Shown: one piece after another, positions 1 through 12,745 of the stretch | Numbering within the stretch: the stretch's first letter is position 1 | Layout: each line of letters starts with the position of its first letter | Source of the DNA: Dipteronia dyeriana | Lineage: Eukaryota > Streptophyta > Magnoliopsida > Sapindales > Sapindaceae | DNA length: 64,000 nt | Assembly: GCA_032871835.1 (NCBI GenBank) | Contig: CM065302.1 | Location: forward strand, 5,393,094-5,457,093 | Direction: 5' to 3' | The notes under the pieces: generated by a model | Database searches by the model: none | The model's input: the letters and a program-made list of their open reading frames with translations, nothing else | What the model was told of the DNA's origin: nothing | Translations under genes and position numbers: made by a program

Positions 1-1062
1 CGCCTCAGATATAGAGCAACCAGATATTCAATGATCAGAGGAGAATTGTACAGGAGAGGATTTTTTAAGACTTTACAGAGATACGTCTGCCCAACAGAAG
101 GTAGATAAATATTAGAAAACATCTACAGAGGGCTATGTAAGAATCACTTTTAGGGTAAAAGTCTGGCGCACAAGACTCGCAGATAAGGTTTCTTCTACTC
201 AACCTTGTTCCGAGATGCTCAAGCAGTCGTAGAACAGACAGCAACTATCAGAGGATAGCTAATGACATGAAAAGACCACATGAGCAATTGAAGAACTTGA
301 CGTCACCGTGGCTGTTTGCCATGTGAGGCTAGATCTGATTGGTCAAATGCCATTGGTGACCAAGGGATGAGCAAAACACGCAATTGTGGCTATAGATTAC
401 TTCATAAAATGGGCGGAAGCAGAGGCATTAGTGCATATAACTGAAGCAAACATGACCGATTTTATGAAGAAGAACATCATCTACCAATTTGGAATCTCGA
501 ACACAATAATCACAGACAACAGAACCCAGTTCGATAGTGACAACTTCAGGAAAATGTGCTAGGATTTCCATATAAATAATTACTATGCCACACCATCCCA
601 TCCTCAGACCAATGGCCAGACGGAGGTAGTGAATAAAATAATCAAGCATACCCTGAAGGCCAAGTTGGATGTTAAGAAAAGAAATTGGGTAGATAAGCTG
701 TATGAAGTCTTGTGGGCTTACCGGACCATGAAAAGGACTTCGATAGAAGAAACCCCATATTCACTAGCATTCGATACGGAAGCAGTAATCTCTGTCGAAG
801 TAGTTCATAATTCATTAAGGGTACAACTCTTTCACCTCGAGACAAATAAGGAAATGTTATAACAGAACCTAGATGAGTTGGAAGAAAGAAGAGACCTGTC
901 AAAGATAAGGAACGCTGCCTATCAGCAAAAGGCAGCCAGGTACGATAACTCACATGTCCGAGTAAGGAGATTTCAACTCAGGGATTTAGTTCTCAGGAGG
1001 GTGTTGCCCAGCACAAAAGAAAGATCAGTTGGATCACTAGCAGATAAATATGAAGGTCCGTA
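1..1062 (+). pseudogene. Ty3/gypsy (Tat-type) integrase, decayed, 5' part outside window
   Basis: The plus strand translates to the end of a gypsy polyprotein: remnants of the integrase zinc-finger region over about 30-240, then the integrase core from about 385 (AIVAIDYFIKWAEAEA) through TDNRTQFDS near 513 and the segment ATPSHPQTNGQTEVVNK near 590-640, where DDE-family integrases carry their last catalytic acid (Glu of QTEVVN). The frame continues into WAYRTMKRTSIEETPYSLAF and a C-terminal tail ending near 1062. Several stops (for example TAG in place of a sense codon near 560, TAA at 860) show that it is dead. The start of the element is beyond base 1. Assignment to the Tat/Grande lineage rests on the integrase wording and on the antisense frame downstream. 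Confidence 0.85.
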
Positions 1063-2211
1063 ACAGGTGGTCGAATTGGCCGGTCTTATCTTTCTTGAAG
1101 ATGTCTTATCTTTAGATATTTCACTTTAATTAGAAATTAGTTTGCTTTGTTTTTAATGATTAGCTAAATTGTTGATGTCTCTGTTTAGCATTCAATAAAA
1201 GTCCCCTTGAGGGAACAATTTCAAGAAAGACAAGAAAAGTGTTCTGAATTTGCTTTCATTTACAAAAGCAATCTTGGGGCACCTAGAAGTTGATCAATGC
1301 TGATAAGAACATCTGGGAGGCCTAATGAGGGGGCCGAAAGCATATGCTGCAAAGACAGCGTGCATTCACCAACACTAACTAGGTGTAATGAAACACTGTT
1401 AAGGCGCATTCAGGTCATAAGCACCTGATGAGATGCGCCAAGAGTTGAATGAGAGATAAAATATTTATACTTAAAACAATTACTAATAAAACTTAAGCAC
1501 TTGTAAAGTTAGTATAATGTAAGCTACCCCATTGCAATGAATCATTATCAACAGACTATTGGGAGACGTCCTAGTGACATAGTTGACAGATAAAAGATAA
1601 GTGTCTATACATTAGATACCATGCAAATGGTCCACAAAAGTGCACTACTTGACAAAAAGAATAAAAGCAGCAAAGCAGTTGAGAAGTAAAGTAACCGATC
1701 GAGTTAGAACCGATGCGACTCGGCGTTTCTAAAAAATGATCCATGTCGAACCCGACCATATAGAATTGCTTGGCCAAAGTTAGGTTGGTTAACTTAATGC
1801 GATAAAATGTGTATAGTTTAAGTTAACAAATGACTCTGACCATACAAAGATTACTTTCTTAAATATGGGTTATCTAATTCAAGCCTGACTAAAAACGAAC
1901 AACTAATCAAGGAACTGTCTTAATCAAACGCAATGATATGGTCATAGTTAAGTCAGACGACTCGGTGTAAGGAAACAAACACAGTTCGAGTCAGTTAATG
2001 ACTCCAACCACTTATAGGGACGCTCGGCTAAAGGTAGATCATTCAACTCAAGCATGATGACAAGCATACAGTTTAAGTTATTTAATACAAGGTAAAAACA
2101 GTAATCGAGGCCAAAAAGAATGGTATTATTCATGTCAAAAGGTTAATAGATTATAAAAATGATGATCAGAGAATAAAATAAGCAAAATAGGCATGAAACA
2201 GGGTAGAAGAA
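1063..2211 (+). other. Non-coding internal region of the Tat-type element
   Basis: No reading frame of note on either strand. This lies between the end of the decayed integrase and the far end of the antisense frame, where Tat-lineage elements carry long untranslated sequence. I see no separate gene or insertion in it. Confidence 0.5.
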
Positions 2212-5200
2212 TCAATCGTCTGGTGTGCTCAAGGACCTCCGGGCCCCGGATCCGCCAAGTGGAAGATCATCGCCTCGATATCCCTTGGTTATGTCCCCAA
2301 AATCTGGCCATTTGATGTCACCTTTTGGGTCATCAACCATAAAGGGGGAGTAATCTGTATCGAGCAAGGGGCCAACATCTGTCCCCTTCATTAGAGTGTC
2401 GCTCTCTTCTCCAGAATGGAATGCCACCATAAAGGATTTAGAGGGAAGCTTTAGGTGCATAGGATGAGGGTTTTCTCCATAGATTTGCAAAAAGCCCTCC
2501 ACCTCATCCTCTGGTTTTTTATGGCTTCTAGAGACTCGTCCTTATGTTTTTTGATAGTTCTGTCCCATTTTCGGCAAGCCTCATCTAAAGACCACTCCTT
2601 ACCACCGAAAAACATCTGAGTGGTGGCTAGACCTCTCTCAAACTCTCTCAACATGATAGCCTCAAAAGCTAGGGAGCTCTTGTAACAATCCATATTTTAG
2701 ACTTCAATGGGTGATCTGACTTCTTAGGAGAGCACCTTCATGCTGACATGTTATTGTTCCAGGTCTTTTACTAGCCACTCATAATGGAGATGAGTCTCCT
2801 CAAATGCCTATTGTGACTCGAGCATGGCCTATTAGGCCAAGGTAAAGGTGTCTCTAGTGACTCGAGCTTTCGCCTTAAGTTTGTCCATGGTCGATTCAGC
2901 TAGGATGGCCATTGATTTAAGTTGAGCACTTCGCAGCTCTACCATCGCACCCTTTTCTCCAGTTTGACATTCCTTGTGGTGAGCTCTCTGAGAGTCGCCT
3001 CAACTACGGGGGCCTTACACTGAATGTTAGCAATAGTCTTCCTCAAGAAACCTCAGTCCCAGCATGATTCTTCAGCTTTTCCTCATAATGCTTGACTTTG
3101 GATGCACTAGTCGAGGAGGACTTGAGGGCGTCATCCTTTTCAGCATGGACCTTCTTCAACCGGGATATCACCGTAGCCTGCTTATTCTGATCGGTCAAGG
3201 CCCTAGTCAACTCTTCCACTGCCTGATAGAAAGATAGAAGGAAAAGTAATATTATTGATGCACACAAGTGAAAAGTAAAGCAGAAAACACTTACAAAAAC
3301 TCCATTATTAAAGATCATGTGCATCCGCTCAGAGGTACTAACAGCTCTAGCCTCCCCCCAATATCCATCACCGATGTACCATTCATCGGCTGATATGGTA
3401 CGAAACATGGAAAGGGGGTCGGTGTGAGAGTTACTCGAATTATGAGGCAAATAAGGCCCAGATACAGAAGCATCCATTGAAATTGTTGGAGTATGTCCAT
3501 CACGACCAAGAGTAGAGATGGTCGGAGGTAATGATGGAAGGGTCGGGTATGTAACACTATGCACTCTTGAAGTTCCACCGCCCTCGCCAACCTGAAAGAT
3601 AGTTATAGGGGCCCCGAGTTCTTACCCTTTAGAGGCTTGACCATCACTTACACCGTCCTAACGAAGGAGCATATGATATGTGTTCGTAATGGCACTCTTT
3701 TCAATGATATCAACCAAATTGGCAGCTGTAGCATCTGAATAGATCCCCAACCAAATTGGCAGTCGCAGCATCTGAAGAGATCCCAAACTTATCCAGTTGA
3801 AAAGATGCACACTTTTCAATGCTATCAATCACGTCCTCATCAATAAAAACCTCCTCCGAATTAGGTCAACCGTCATCAGAATTAGAGTCGGTGAAGATTA
3901 TCTGACGTTTGACAGAAAACTGCATATGGGCCTTACTAGGATGTTATACGGGTGGATCAATAGAAGCTTGATCAAACAGACCATCAGTTTGGTCCTAAAA
4001 TGGCTCAGGATGAATACAAGGTACTGCATGATATGATACGGCCATATCACCAACTTTGGTCGGGGTGGGTAAGTTGTCACGGTTGAGGTAGAAGAGAAGG
4101 AAGCGGATGTTGTAGATTTACGGTCACCCATTCTCTTCAACTGTTGCTCCCATGAAATTAAGTTAGTCAATGTCTTCTGATCATCCTCGTCGTCCCTATC
4201 AAAGGATGATAGGGTCAACCCCCCGATTGGGAAATTGTTAGATCAGCAACAGGCGGAGCCTCTGTTCATTTACAAATGGCCTCGGGGGCGGATGACCCCT
4301 CCATAATCTTGGCCACTTTTCCACTAAGAACCTCTCCACAAGATTCCTCTCTACTGGACCTTATTTTACTTGGCATATCTCTGCTAGACCTCTCCCTGAC
4401 TGGACCTGTCACGGTCAGATCTCTCCTAAGTGGACCTCGCCCGAGCAGATCTATCCATGGATGGCCTTCTTCCACTATCTCTGGGAGAAATATCATGTTC
4501 ACTCCCTTCAGCCTGCCCAATAGAAGCCATTGAAGTGTTAGGGTCAGACTTGTATACATTTTCCACTAAATCATGCTCGGGGGGGATGCAATTCCCTAAG
4601 CCACCTAACCAGCGGCCTCTCTCCTACTAACCTGATCGAGGTTTATAGCCTTTTCAGCTTGCTCACCAGTGAAAAATGATAAGGACAAATGCAAACAACA
4701 GAAAACCAAGCAATAAGGGAGTCAGGACTTACAACACTTATGCCTAGCAGAGATAACTGGGAAAAGCCCTAACTCGATTAGGCACTTCTCCGCATATGAA
4801 TTCCAACGATCCTAGACCTCCTAGGAAGTTTGGAACGCATTAACAATTATGGAAGCTTGACTCCGAGTCATCACATGCACGGTTTTATTCCACAACTCGG
4901 GGCTACAGAAGTGACTTGGAACACTAGTTTTGCTTAACTGTTGGTTTGGATCGGCCACCACGATCTCGCCCCAGTCACCCCTTACAAAGAACCAGTTGTT
5001 CTTCTAGTACTTCTTTGAGAAAGAGAAACCCCAAATGAAGCCTTTATGGTCTTTGCGAGTGGGAGAGAAGGGTTTGTCATCAAAACCGTGAGGAATCAAG
5101 TTGTTCAAAGAAGTCGATTGCAGATAGAAAGTTCCTCTAGTATCTGAGCGGCCAAAGGTATAGAAATTACGTCTCTCTTAGGGGGTTGGAGAGTACCTGG

Positions 5201-5877
5201 CCCCAATCTTCTTCCATAAGTGCCACAAGCTAATCAGCACCCGACAGAAGTTGAGAGTCAGTTGTGCGGGGGTGATCCCTGTATTGGCTAATAACCAAGC
5301 AATGAAAGGCTGGAAGGGGATAGTGACTCTAGAAGACAGCATGGCCCTATAAAAAGCACCAGAATGAGGGTTCCATACTACACGTTTTCCACTAGAGATC
5401 AGTTGCATCGATTGAGGGATGTCAAATTTGTCCCTGAACTTCCCAAGTTCATCATCAGTCACCATTTATTTCGTAATTGAAGGCAGACGGGTGATCAACA
5501 GAGAACTTTAACATGTGTGTCCGCCGTTCTCTCGGAACCTTCTCTATCTTTAGTTTTTGTGAGGTTATCTTAAAATCACTCGTAAGATGGGTGGTTTCTC
5601 TAGCCGAAGCTCTAGCAGCTTGCTTGGAACTCATTGTCCTTGACATATATGGACAAGCACCAACAGAGGTAGAAACGGGAGGGTTAGCATAAGAAGGAAC
5701 ACACTCAGAACGAGGGACAGGATAATCTACATTTAGGGCAATGGGTTGAGACGATTGAGTGTACATGTGAAAGTGACCCCACGGTATAGACTCAAGCCTA
5801 ACGATATTCTCTTTATCACCCGCCACAATGGCACACATGAGAAGTTTAAAATATTGATAACGAAGAGTATGATCCAT
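2212..5877 (-). pseudogene. Antisense reading frame of the Tat-type element (putative plant transposon protein)
   Basis: Minus-strand fragments at 5877-5455, 5465-5178, 4559-4266, 4218-3898, 3564-3043, 2693-2451 and 2502-2212 run in one direction but shift frame and contain stops. The part at 5465-5178 has the pattern FQPFIAWLLANTGITPAQLT followed by a leucine/tryptophan-rich helix, which resembles the Pfam family 'putative gypsy type transposon' (transposase_28). The later part (3230-3043) is lysine/alanine/glutamate-rich and coiled-coil-like. Tat-lineage elements such as Grande carry an antisense frame between pol and the 3' LTR, and the placement here fits that. The protein's function is unknown in the family. 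A TATA-like run (6013-6033) lies upstream of the first Met at 5877. Whether the fragments were once exons or one frame cannot be decided by eye. Confidence 0.6.
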
Positions 5878-6133
5878 ACCTGAAAGATTGGTGAGAGTAA
5901 TGAAGCACGAACCGTCGATGAAGAGAAAGCTAGAGATTTGGAAAGAAGAGAAAGTTAGGGTTTTGTAGAAGAAACTATGAAGTCATTAGAAGGAACTGGA
6001 AAAGTTTCGAATTACATATATATATATATATAAATGGATGACGTCACCAAGGCATGTAAAAGTCACTAAGCACAAAGTGCGAGAGTGGGGGTAGGTGCAC
6101 ACCGGTGATCTTCTACATTGCATTCACCATTGA
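5878..6133. other. Upstream region of the antisense frame
   Basis: A short segment between the antisense frame and the inserted LTR element, with an AT dinucleotide run at 6013-6033. No coding content is visible. The left limit of the inserted element (about 6134) is approximate. Confidence 0.35.
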
Positions 6134-7271
6134 AACCTGAAACAAAAGGCAGACACACAATAAACAACGAAAAGAAAATTAAATCAAATAAAAACTAAAA
6201 TAAATCTAATTTTTTTTTGACTATACTACCTAACTAATTAAGTTTATTAACTAAAACTAAAACTAGAATTAACCAATAAATTCAACTAGTCCCCGGTAGC
6301 GACACCAAAAACTTGATGTGTGAAATCGTATTTTATAAAAACAATACTCGCAAGTGCACGAATCGTGAAGATATCGTACAACAGCAAGTAAGGATCATTC
6401 CCACGAGGACTACAGATTTACTGTTTAAATTTAATTCTAATTAAAGCTAAATTGAAAGTAACAAAAAGATTGTTTGAAGATTGAATTAAAATTAAAAATA
6501 AAACTAAATTAAATTAAACTAAAGAAAGCAATTGAGAATATTTTGGTTTGTGATCAATGGAAAGAAAACACTAGGTCATCAATGATCCCCAAATATGAAC
6601 ACTCAATGTTTGGAATTAATTTGTAAGCAAGATTCAATCAATTATAGGGTTCATTCTTTGTCTTTAATATGACTATTACCGTTCGGTCGCAGGTTGAGTC
6701 ACGTGTTCCCAGCCGCTATTCACCCTTTGGTCAGGTGTGAATAATGATAGAAAACCCATTAAGTGCAAGAAATAAGAACCAAAATTTATTACTTTGCTTT
6801 GGTCCAGCTAAAGATAAAATTCATTCATTCAAAAGATCACTAATTAGGATTAAGTTTGGTCCACTCTAACCCTAATTCTCATATAGTTTTAATCCTAAAA
6901 TCATGCCAAATAATCATTCACCCTTTGGTCCAGGTGTGAACAAAAATTATAATTAATAAGGATTAAGCAGTTAAGAACAATAAATAAATCAAAAATTGAA
7001 TTGATGAAATATTATTAATCCAAACAAGAGCATTCACAAAATGTTCACATTGATTCCCTAGTTATTGAATTAGTTACACATTATGAAAATAGAAGGACCA
7101 GAAAAAGAAAAGATAAAACTCATTGAGGCCTCCAACGAATGCTTCAAGTCTTTGATTGAAATCTTCTTAGTCTTCGAATATTCGGATGTGCAAGATGGTG
7201 TAGAGAATTACTGTGTGTTGAAAGATATGGAGAGGTGCTTGCTGTAGGCTGGAATGTCTAATAAAAAATAA

Positions 7272-7331
<60 letters not shown>

Positions 7332-7725
7332 TCTCTAACTAGGGCATCGGAAATCCTTAGAAATCAAGGAAACACATGACCGCTCCCTAGACCGCAGCAC
7401 AAAAAGCTTGCACAGACAGCGACACATGAGGCGATGTGCTCTCTGGAAGGTTGCGCTGTGGAGATCGCTCTGGAGACATGTCATGGATAGCAGTATAGAT
7501 TGCGGCTATGAAAGATGGCCTGTCTGTGATTCTCTACTTAACAGACCGCGGTGGAGATTTTGCTTGGGTAGCGACCTACGCAGCGGCAATTGACAAAAGT
7601 TGTCCCTTTTTGCTTTAAATCTTTCAAACACAAAAACACACAAATTAAATACCTAAAAGGCTCAAGAAACGAGCAAATGATTAAAGGAAAGGGGATTAAA
7701 AACATATACAAATAATGATTGATCA
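6134..7725 (-). mobile_element. LTR plus primer-binding site of a TGAT/ATCA LTR retroelement (copy 1)
   Basis: The LTR spans 6314-7725 (1412 bp) and lies on the minus strand: it opens with TGAT (at 7725) and closes with ATCA (at 6314). Directly inside it, the minus strand reads TTTTTGGTGTCGCTACCGGG (6312 downward). This resembles a primer-binding site for the 3' end of plant tRNA-Asp, whose usual site contains TGGCGCCGTTGCCGGGGA, with substitutions. About 180 bp of internal sequence remains to the left, without coding capacity; the rest of the element is missing. The same LTR occurs as a solo copy at 45370-47026 in the opposite orientation; shared landmarks include TCCTCGTGGGAA near the 3' end and AGGGAATCAATGTGAAC in the middle. 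Right flank GAACG has no partner on the left, so this copy is truncated. Confidence 0.75.
7275..7329. repeat. (TA)n microsatellite inside LTR copy 1
   Basis: About 55 bp of uninterrupted TA dinucleotides inside the LTR. The solo copy at 45370-47026 lacks this run, so it expanded after the copies separated or was lost in the other copy. Confidence 0.9.
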
Positions 7726-7762
7726 GAACGAGATACTCCATATTGTATGTTTAAGAGGGTAT

Positions 7763-8515
7763 TGTTATTAGTATAATTTAGATAGTATGACACGTCAGCA
7801 ATAGATAAGAGTCAGCGGTGCCACATCACCAAAGGTCAACCAGATGAACCAACATGAATTAACCAAAGAAGACCCATCAACCTCCGATCAAGATAACACA
7901 ACAGATCAGATAAGAATACCTGACCGGGACCATTAAGATGGTCGAGCCAAAGTCCGTGAACGGGTGAAATCATCGGTCGGGGGAAGAAACTTTGACCGGG
8001 TTTGACAGATGGTCAGTTGACTGACACGTGGACAACATTCATTTTTAATAAAGTTACGACTCTATTAAGCAGAAAAATAATCCGACTTAAACAAGATAAC
8101 TTAGAGTACAATTTGATAAGGAAACAAACTTTCTTATAGATATCAGGGTGCAAATTAGGCAAGAGATCTAATGCAATTAAAATATGATCAATGCGAAACA
8201 AGAAGGAGAATAATATGATTCCAATAAGTTAGAATTCTGTTCCATTATGGGAACTTACCTTACTTGTACACCAAGAATTAGGGTTCTATACATGTATAAA
8301 TAGATCCTAATAATTCCCATAAAAAGGGTTAACGTAAATTGAGCTTACAAGAGTGCAATAGATATTGAGGGTGTAATAATCTTTTACACAATGGACTTTT
8401 CTCCCCATCGATAGTAACCGTGGATTTTTCCCCACCTTGGGGTTTTACCAAGTAAAATATTATCTATATCTCTTCCTTCTCTCTCTTTTGTAATTACTGT
8501 TCATCTTTTTTTACA
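7763..8515 (+). repeat. Probable 3' LTR of the Tat-type element
   Basis: After a purine-rich stretch (TTAAGAGGGTAT, 7751-7762) the sequence starts TGTTATTAG and contains LTR-like parts: a possible TATA (TATAAATAG, 8294-8302) and a following CCCCACCTTGGGGTTTTACC block (about 8432-8452) of the sort common in Tat-lineage LTR R/U5 regions. The 5' partner is outside the window, so limits are estimates; the end could lie anywhere within 8500-8530. Confidence 0.5.
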
Positions 8516-8539
8516 TCTATTTATGTGACACGTGGTGAG

Positions 8540-11500
8540 TTATGATTGATCTAAAAATCACTGTCAAATATAGTCAGTTGAAAAATTATTTGTTGAAGCT
8601 ACGGTTCGTCACCTAGAATTCTAGAAGTTGGAACATAGAATGATTTTGCTAGACTCTTTTCTAAATCATTATATTAATTAGCAGCATAGTGTAGTGCCTC
8701 GATTCCACTTTAAGGAATGTTGGGCCGATCAGGAAGAATGTTTTGAACTGATTAAGAAGACATGGGATCAGGTGGGCACACGCTTACACATGTCAAGATT
8801 AGTAGAGGATATTAAAAATTGCACAACTGAGTTGAGTTGTTGGAATGCTAGAAACATGAAAGAAATGAAGCAGGAAATTACTACTAAACGTGAGGAATTG
8901 AAAAATGCATCAAAGTAGATAAAGGCTGGATCTCGGCAGGCAATTCGACAGATTGAAAGGAATTTGGATTCTTTGCTAGATCAAGAAGAGATTTATTGGA
9001 AGCAACGCTCTCGGGAGAATTGGTTAAAGAGTAGAGATAGGAATTCGAGATATTTTCATTCAAAAGCCTCTTCAAGACGTGCTTGGAATGTTTTTAAAGG
9101 TCTGCATGATAATTCTAGTGTTTGGAGAGAGAGAAGAGATGATATGGTAGCTACTGTTGACCAATACTTTACAGAACCTTTTCGCTCAACTGAACCAAAC
9201 CGGAATGCCTTAGATGAGATTTTTCGTTGTGTGAAACCATGTTTAGCGGCTAGTAAGGGAGCATATTTGGATGCCAATTTCTCGATGGATGAAGTCAAAA
9301 GAGCAGTTTTTGACATTTACCCAACGAAAACCCCAGAATAGATGGCCTTCTTGCTCTTTTTTACTATAAGTATTGGCCAACTATGGGTGAGAAGATTACA
9401 GGGCATGTTTAGGTGTGTTAAATGAAGGCCACAGTTTGGAAACGGTTTATAGAACACTCATCATTGTGATTCCGCAAAGTTAAAAGGCTGAAAAGGATTT
9501 TTGAGTTTCTACCAATTAGTTTATGTAATGTATTCTATAAAATTGTAGCGAAAACACTTGCTAATAGATTCCATAATGTATTGGAGGAGGTGATTTCTGA
9601 AACCCAAAGTGCATTCATTCTTGGCAGAATGATTTCGAACAATGCCACTGTTGGTTTTGAATGTATGCATGCGCTCCAGAGAGAAAAAAAAGGCAAGAAA
9701 GGCTTATTTGCTCTTAAACATGATATGTCAAAAGCTTATGATTGGGTGGAATGGGTTTTTTTTGCTAGAATGATGACTCGGCTAGGTTTCTCGGCTTCAT
9801 AGGTCGATCGAATCATGAAATGTGTTCAATCCATTTCTTTCACGTATTTAATTAATTGGGAGGTATATAGTCTTATGAAGCCTTCCAAGGGCTTGCGGTA
9901 AGGGGATCCCTTATCCCTTTATTTTATTCCTAGTTTGTGTGAAGGGTCTATCTCAGTTACTTCTAAAAGCAAAACGATCGAGAAAATTGGTGGGTTTCCA
10001 GTGTAGTAGAGGTGGACCAAAAATTACACATATTTTCTTTATTGATGATAGCATGATATTTACACGGCCTGCTGGAAAGGATTTTCGGATTATTAGTCAG
10101 GTGCTAAACATGTATGAAAAGGCATCAGGCCAAGTGGTTACTTTTTAAAAATCCACTATGTGTCTTAGTAAGGGGGTTTATAGACATAAAGAGATTAATC
10201 TTGCTCAAATCCTTGGGGTGAGGTTGTTTAGGTGTCATGAAAGATACCTTGGATTGCTAAGTTTTGTTGGACAAAATAAACGAGAGTTGTTCACAAATAT
10301 CCGAGATAGGGTGTGGGAGACGGTGAAGAGTTGGCAGCGGAAGCTTTTTTTGTTAGGAGGAAGAGAAGTGTTGCTGGAGGCTATTGTTTAATCAATTCTG
10401 ATATATTCTATGTCTTTGTTTAGGCTACCGAAAAAGTTGGTTGATGATCTACATAGGTTGAGCGCGCGAGTTTGGTGGGGGTCTGATGATGAGCGGAGGA
10501 GAATTCATTCGTGTTCTTGGAAACTATTAGGTCGTAGTAAAGTTTGTGGAGGCTTGGGCGTTAACAATTTATCTGTGTTTAACTAGGCACTTCTAGCTAA
10601 ACAATGTTGGAGACTTTTATTCAGGCCTCACTCCTTAACTGCGAAGGTTTTAAAGCACTGTTATTATCCCGATACGTCTATGCTACAAGCTGAGTGTGGT
10701 GCATCTAGTTAGTTTATTTGAAGAAATTTTATGCGGGTAGAGAGCTTTTGGAAGCGGACTCGCGTTGGTGAATTGGTAAAGGAGATTCTGTACTCATTTA
10801 CAAGGACAGTTGGTTTCCAAGACCAACGACTTTCAAGGTTATTTCTCCTCAGGTGTTGGGTGTTTCGGCTAGGGTGTAGATGCTGAAGATGCCCTCTGGA
10901 GCGTGGAATGAGTTCCTTATTAGTGAAAATTTCATGTCGTATGATGCTGATTTAATTCCCAGCCTTCCGTGTTCTTTTACTCAGGTAGCTGATTCACTTA
11001 CTTGGTATTATGAAAGGTTAGGCTCTTATTCGGTGAAAAGTGGCTACCATGTTGGATGTTCTATTTAGTCCAGACTTGGTACTTCGGGTCTTAGTGGATC
11101 CAAATCCTTGTGGAAATTTCTATGGTGTCTCACATTTCCCTATAAAATCAAAATGTTGATTTGGAATGCATGTCAGGAATGGATTCTGACAAGGGTTGTG
11201 CTTGCTAATCAAAAAATAAGGTTTGATAGTATATGTCCTCTGTGTAAGACCAAACCGGAGATGGTAATTCATACATTATAAAGATGATCTCATTTGAAAT
11301 TGGTTCGGACCTTGTGTCCTTTTATGAAAGGGATTTATACCACTGATTGTTTTCAGTTTTTTGATTTTATGATTGCATGTATGAATCAACTAAAGCTAGC
11401 AGAAATGGAACTGATATGTGTGGTTTTGTGGTGTAACTGGTATCGACGTAATGGTATGATACACAATGCTAATCTGATTTTCGATATGGATATCGCTTCT

Positions 11501-12092
11501 CGGGTTGAATCTTACTTGTCTGATGTCCGTCAATCAAATGGAGGACATCGGGTGAGCTCTACAGGCCTTGGTATAAAGGATATGTTGTGGAAGTCTCATA
11601 ATGTAGGTTGCTTTAAAGTGAACATTGATGCGCCAATTGATGCTACGAAGAAGAGAGTTGGGACTGGTATTATTGTCAGGGACTCTTTTGGGTTGTGGTG
11701 GCTTTAAGCGCTCAGACAATTTCAACAGGCTTTAATGTGCAGATTGCAGAGTCCATTACAGTTTTGAGAGGTATCCAGCTTGCGTTGGAAGCAGGTTTCT
11801 AGAATTGCATCATTGAGTCTGTTGCCCAAGTGGTGGTGAAATTAATAAACTCACAATTGTGTGTAAACTCAAATGTTGGTCTAATTGTTCAAGACATTAT
11901 GAGTTTGTTAGCTAAATTTCGGGATTGTAGTTTAAGGTTTGTGCCTAGGAGAGCCAATATGGCGACTTATTGCCTTGCTAAGTTAGGTTTGAGTGCTAAT
12001 TCAGATGAGTTCTGGATGGAGAAGATTCCACCTTGTATGGCTCCAATTGTTCTTGGTGACTACCCACGTTCGATGTTTTCTTCTTTGTGTTA
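8540..12092 (+). mobile_element. LINE (plant L1-type) ORF2 remnant with RNase H domain, 5'-truncated
   Basis: The plus strand carries a decayed non-LTR retrotransposon ORF2. About 8600-8690 matches the tail of the endonuclease domain. 8694-9341 is the linker before reverse transcriptase (YWKQRSRENWLKSRDRNSRY). 9581-10400 is reverse transcriptase, with ISETQSAFILGRMI, the HDMSKAYDWVEW block and the active-site box FIDDSMIF (about 10041-10064; the usual form is FADD). 11090-11290 encodes a zf-RVT region with CPLCKTKPE, and 11590-12090 a C-terminal RNase H-like domain (RVT_3 type) ending with a TAA at 12090-12092. Many stops and frameshifts (for example TAG near 9340 and TAA at 10148) make it inactive. 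No poly(A) tail or target duplication could be fixed. Confidence 0.85.
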
Positions 12093-12189
12093 ATGAAATT
12101 TATTTCTTTCAAAAAATGAATAGATACTTGAATACACTTTGCATCTCTACCACTTTCATAAGCAGAAAAGTTTGTAGTTGTGCCAAGTC

Positions 12190-12248
12190 ACAAACCTTGC
12201 ATCCCTACCATTTTCACAAACAGAAAATGGTAGAGATGCAAGGTTTGT
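12190..12248. repeat. Long near-perfect hairpin (26-bp arms, 7-nt loop)
   Basis: Arm 12190-12215 and arm 12223-12248 are inverted copies with one mismatch around a 7-nt spacer. A partial third copy of the same sequence, in the orientation of the left arm, lies at about 12138-12166 (TTTGCATCTCTACCACTTTC). It could be a MITE remnant or a precursor-like hairpin; no flanking duplication was identified. Confidence 0.8.
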
Positions 12249-12745
12249 GTCATTTCCCAATTGATTTAGAAGAAGAAAAAGTTTTTGATGTATTGTAGAA
12301 CAACCAATATTGATAACAAAAAAAAATATCTAAATAGATTTTGATTTTGAAACTACTAATAATTAATTTAAAACTTTCACAACAAATTTTAGATAACTTC
12401 GATTTATTCTCTATATTTATCAATCAATTTGTATTTCCTTAAAAGAAATTGAAAATATATCTAAAATTAGTATTTAAAAGAGAATCTAGGATTTAAGAAA
12501 ATGAAAAGAGTTCCAAACTAAAACAATTTAAATTTATGATTTAAAATTTTAACTAATTATTAATAGAAACCTTTTTTTCACAAAAGATTAAAATAAAAAA
12601 AAACTAATTAATAATTATTAGAGGGTAAATTATTCTGGGCTTGGATTTTAAAAAACATACTAATTTATAATGTGTACATATAATTTTTTAGAGATACGGA
12701 TAATCGCCACTCAAATAGCGGTCTATATACATTTACATAACATCA
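12249..12745. other. AT-rich intergenic DNA upstream of PBC1
   Basis: AT-rich sequence with no reading frame, RNA gene or recognisable repeat. Confidence 0.4.
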
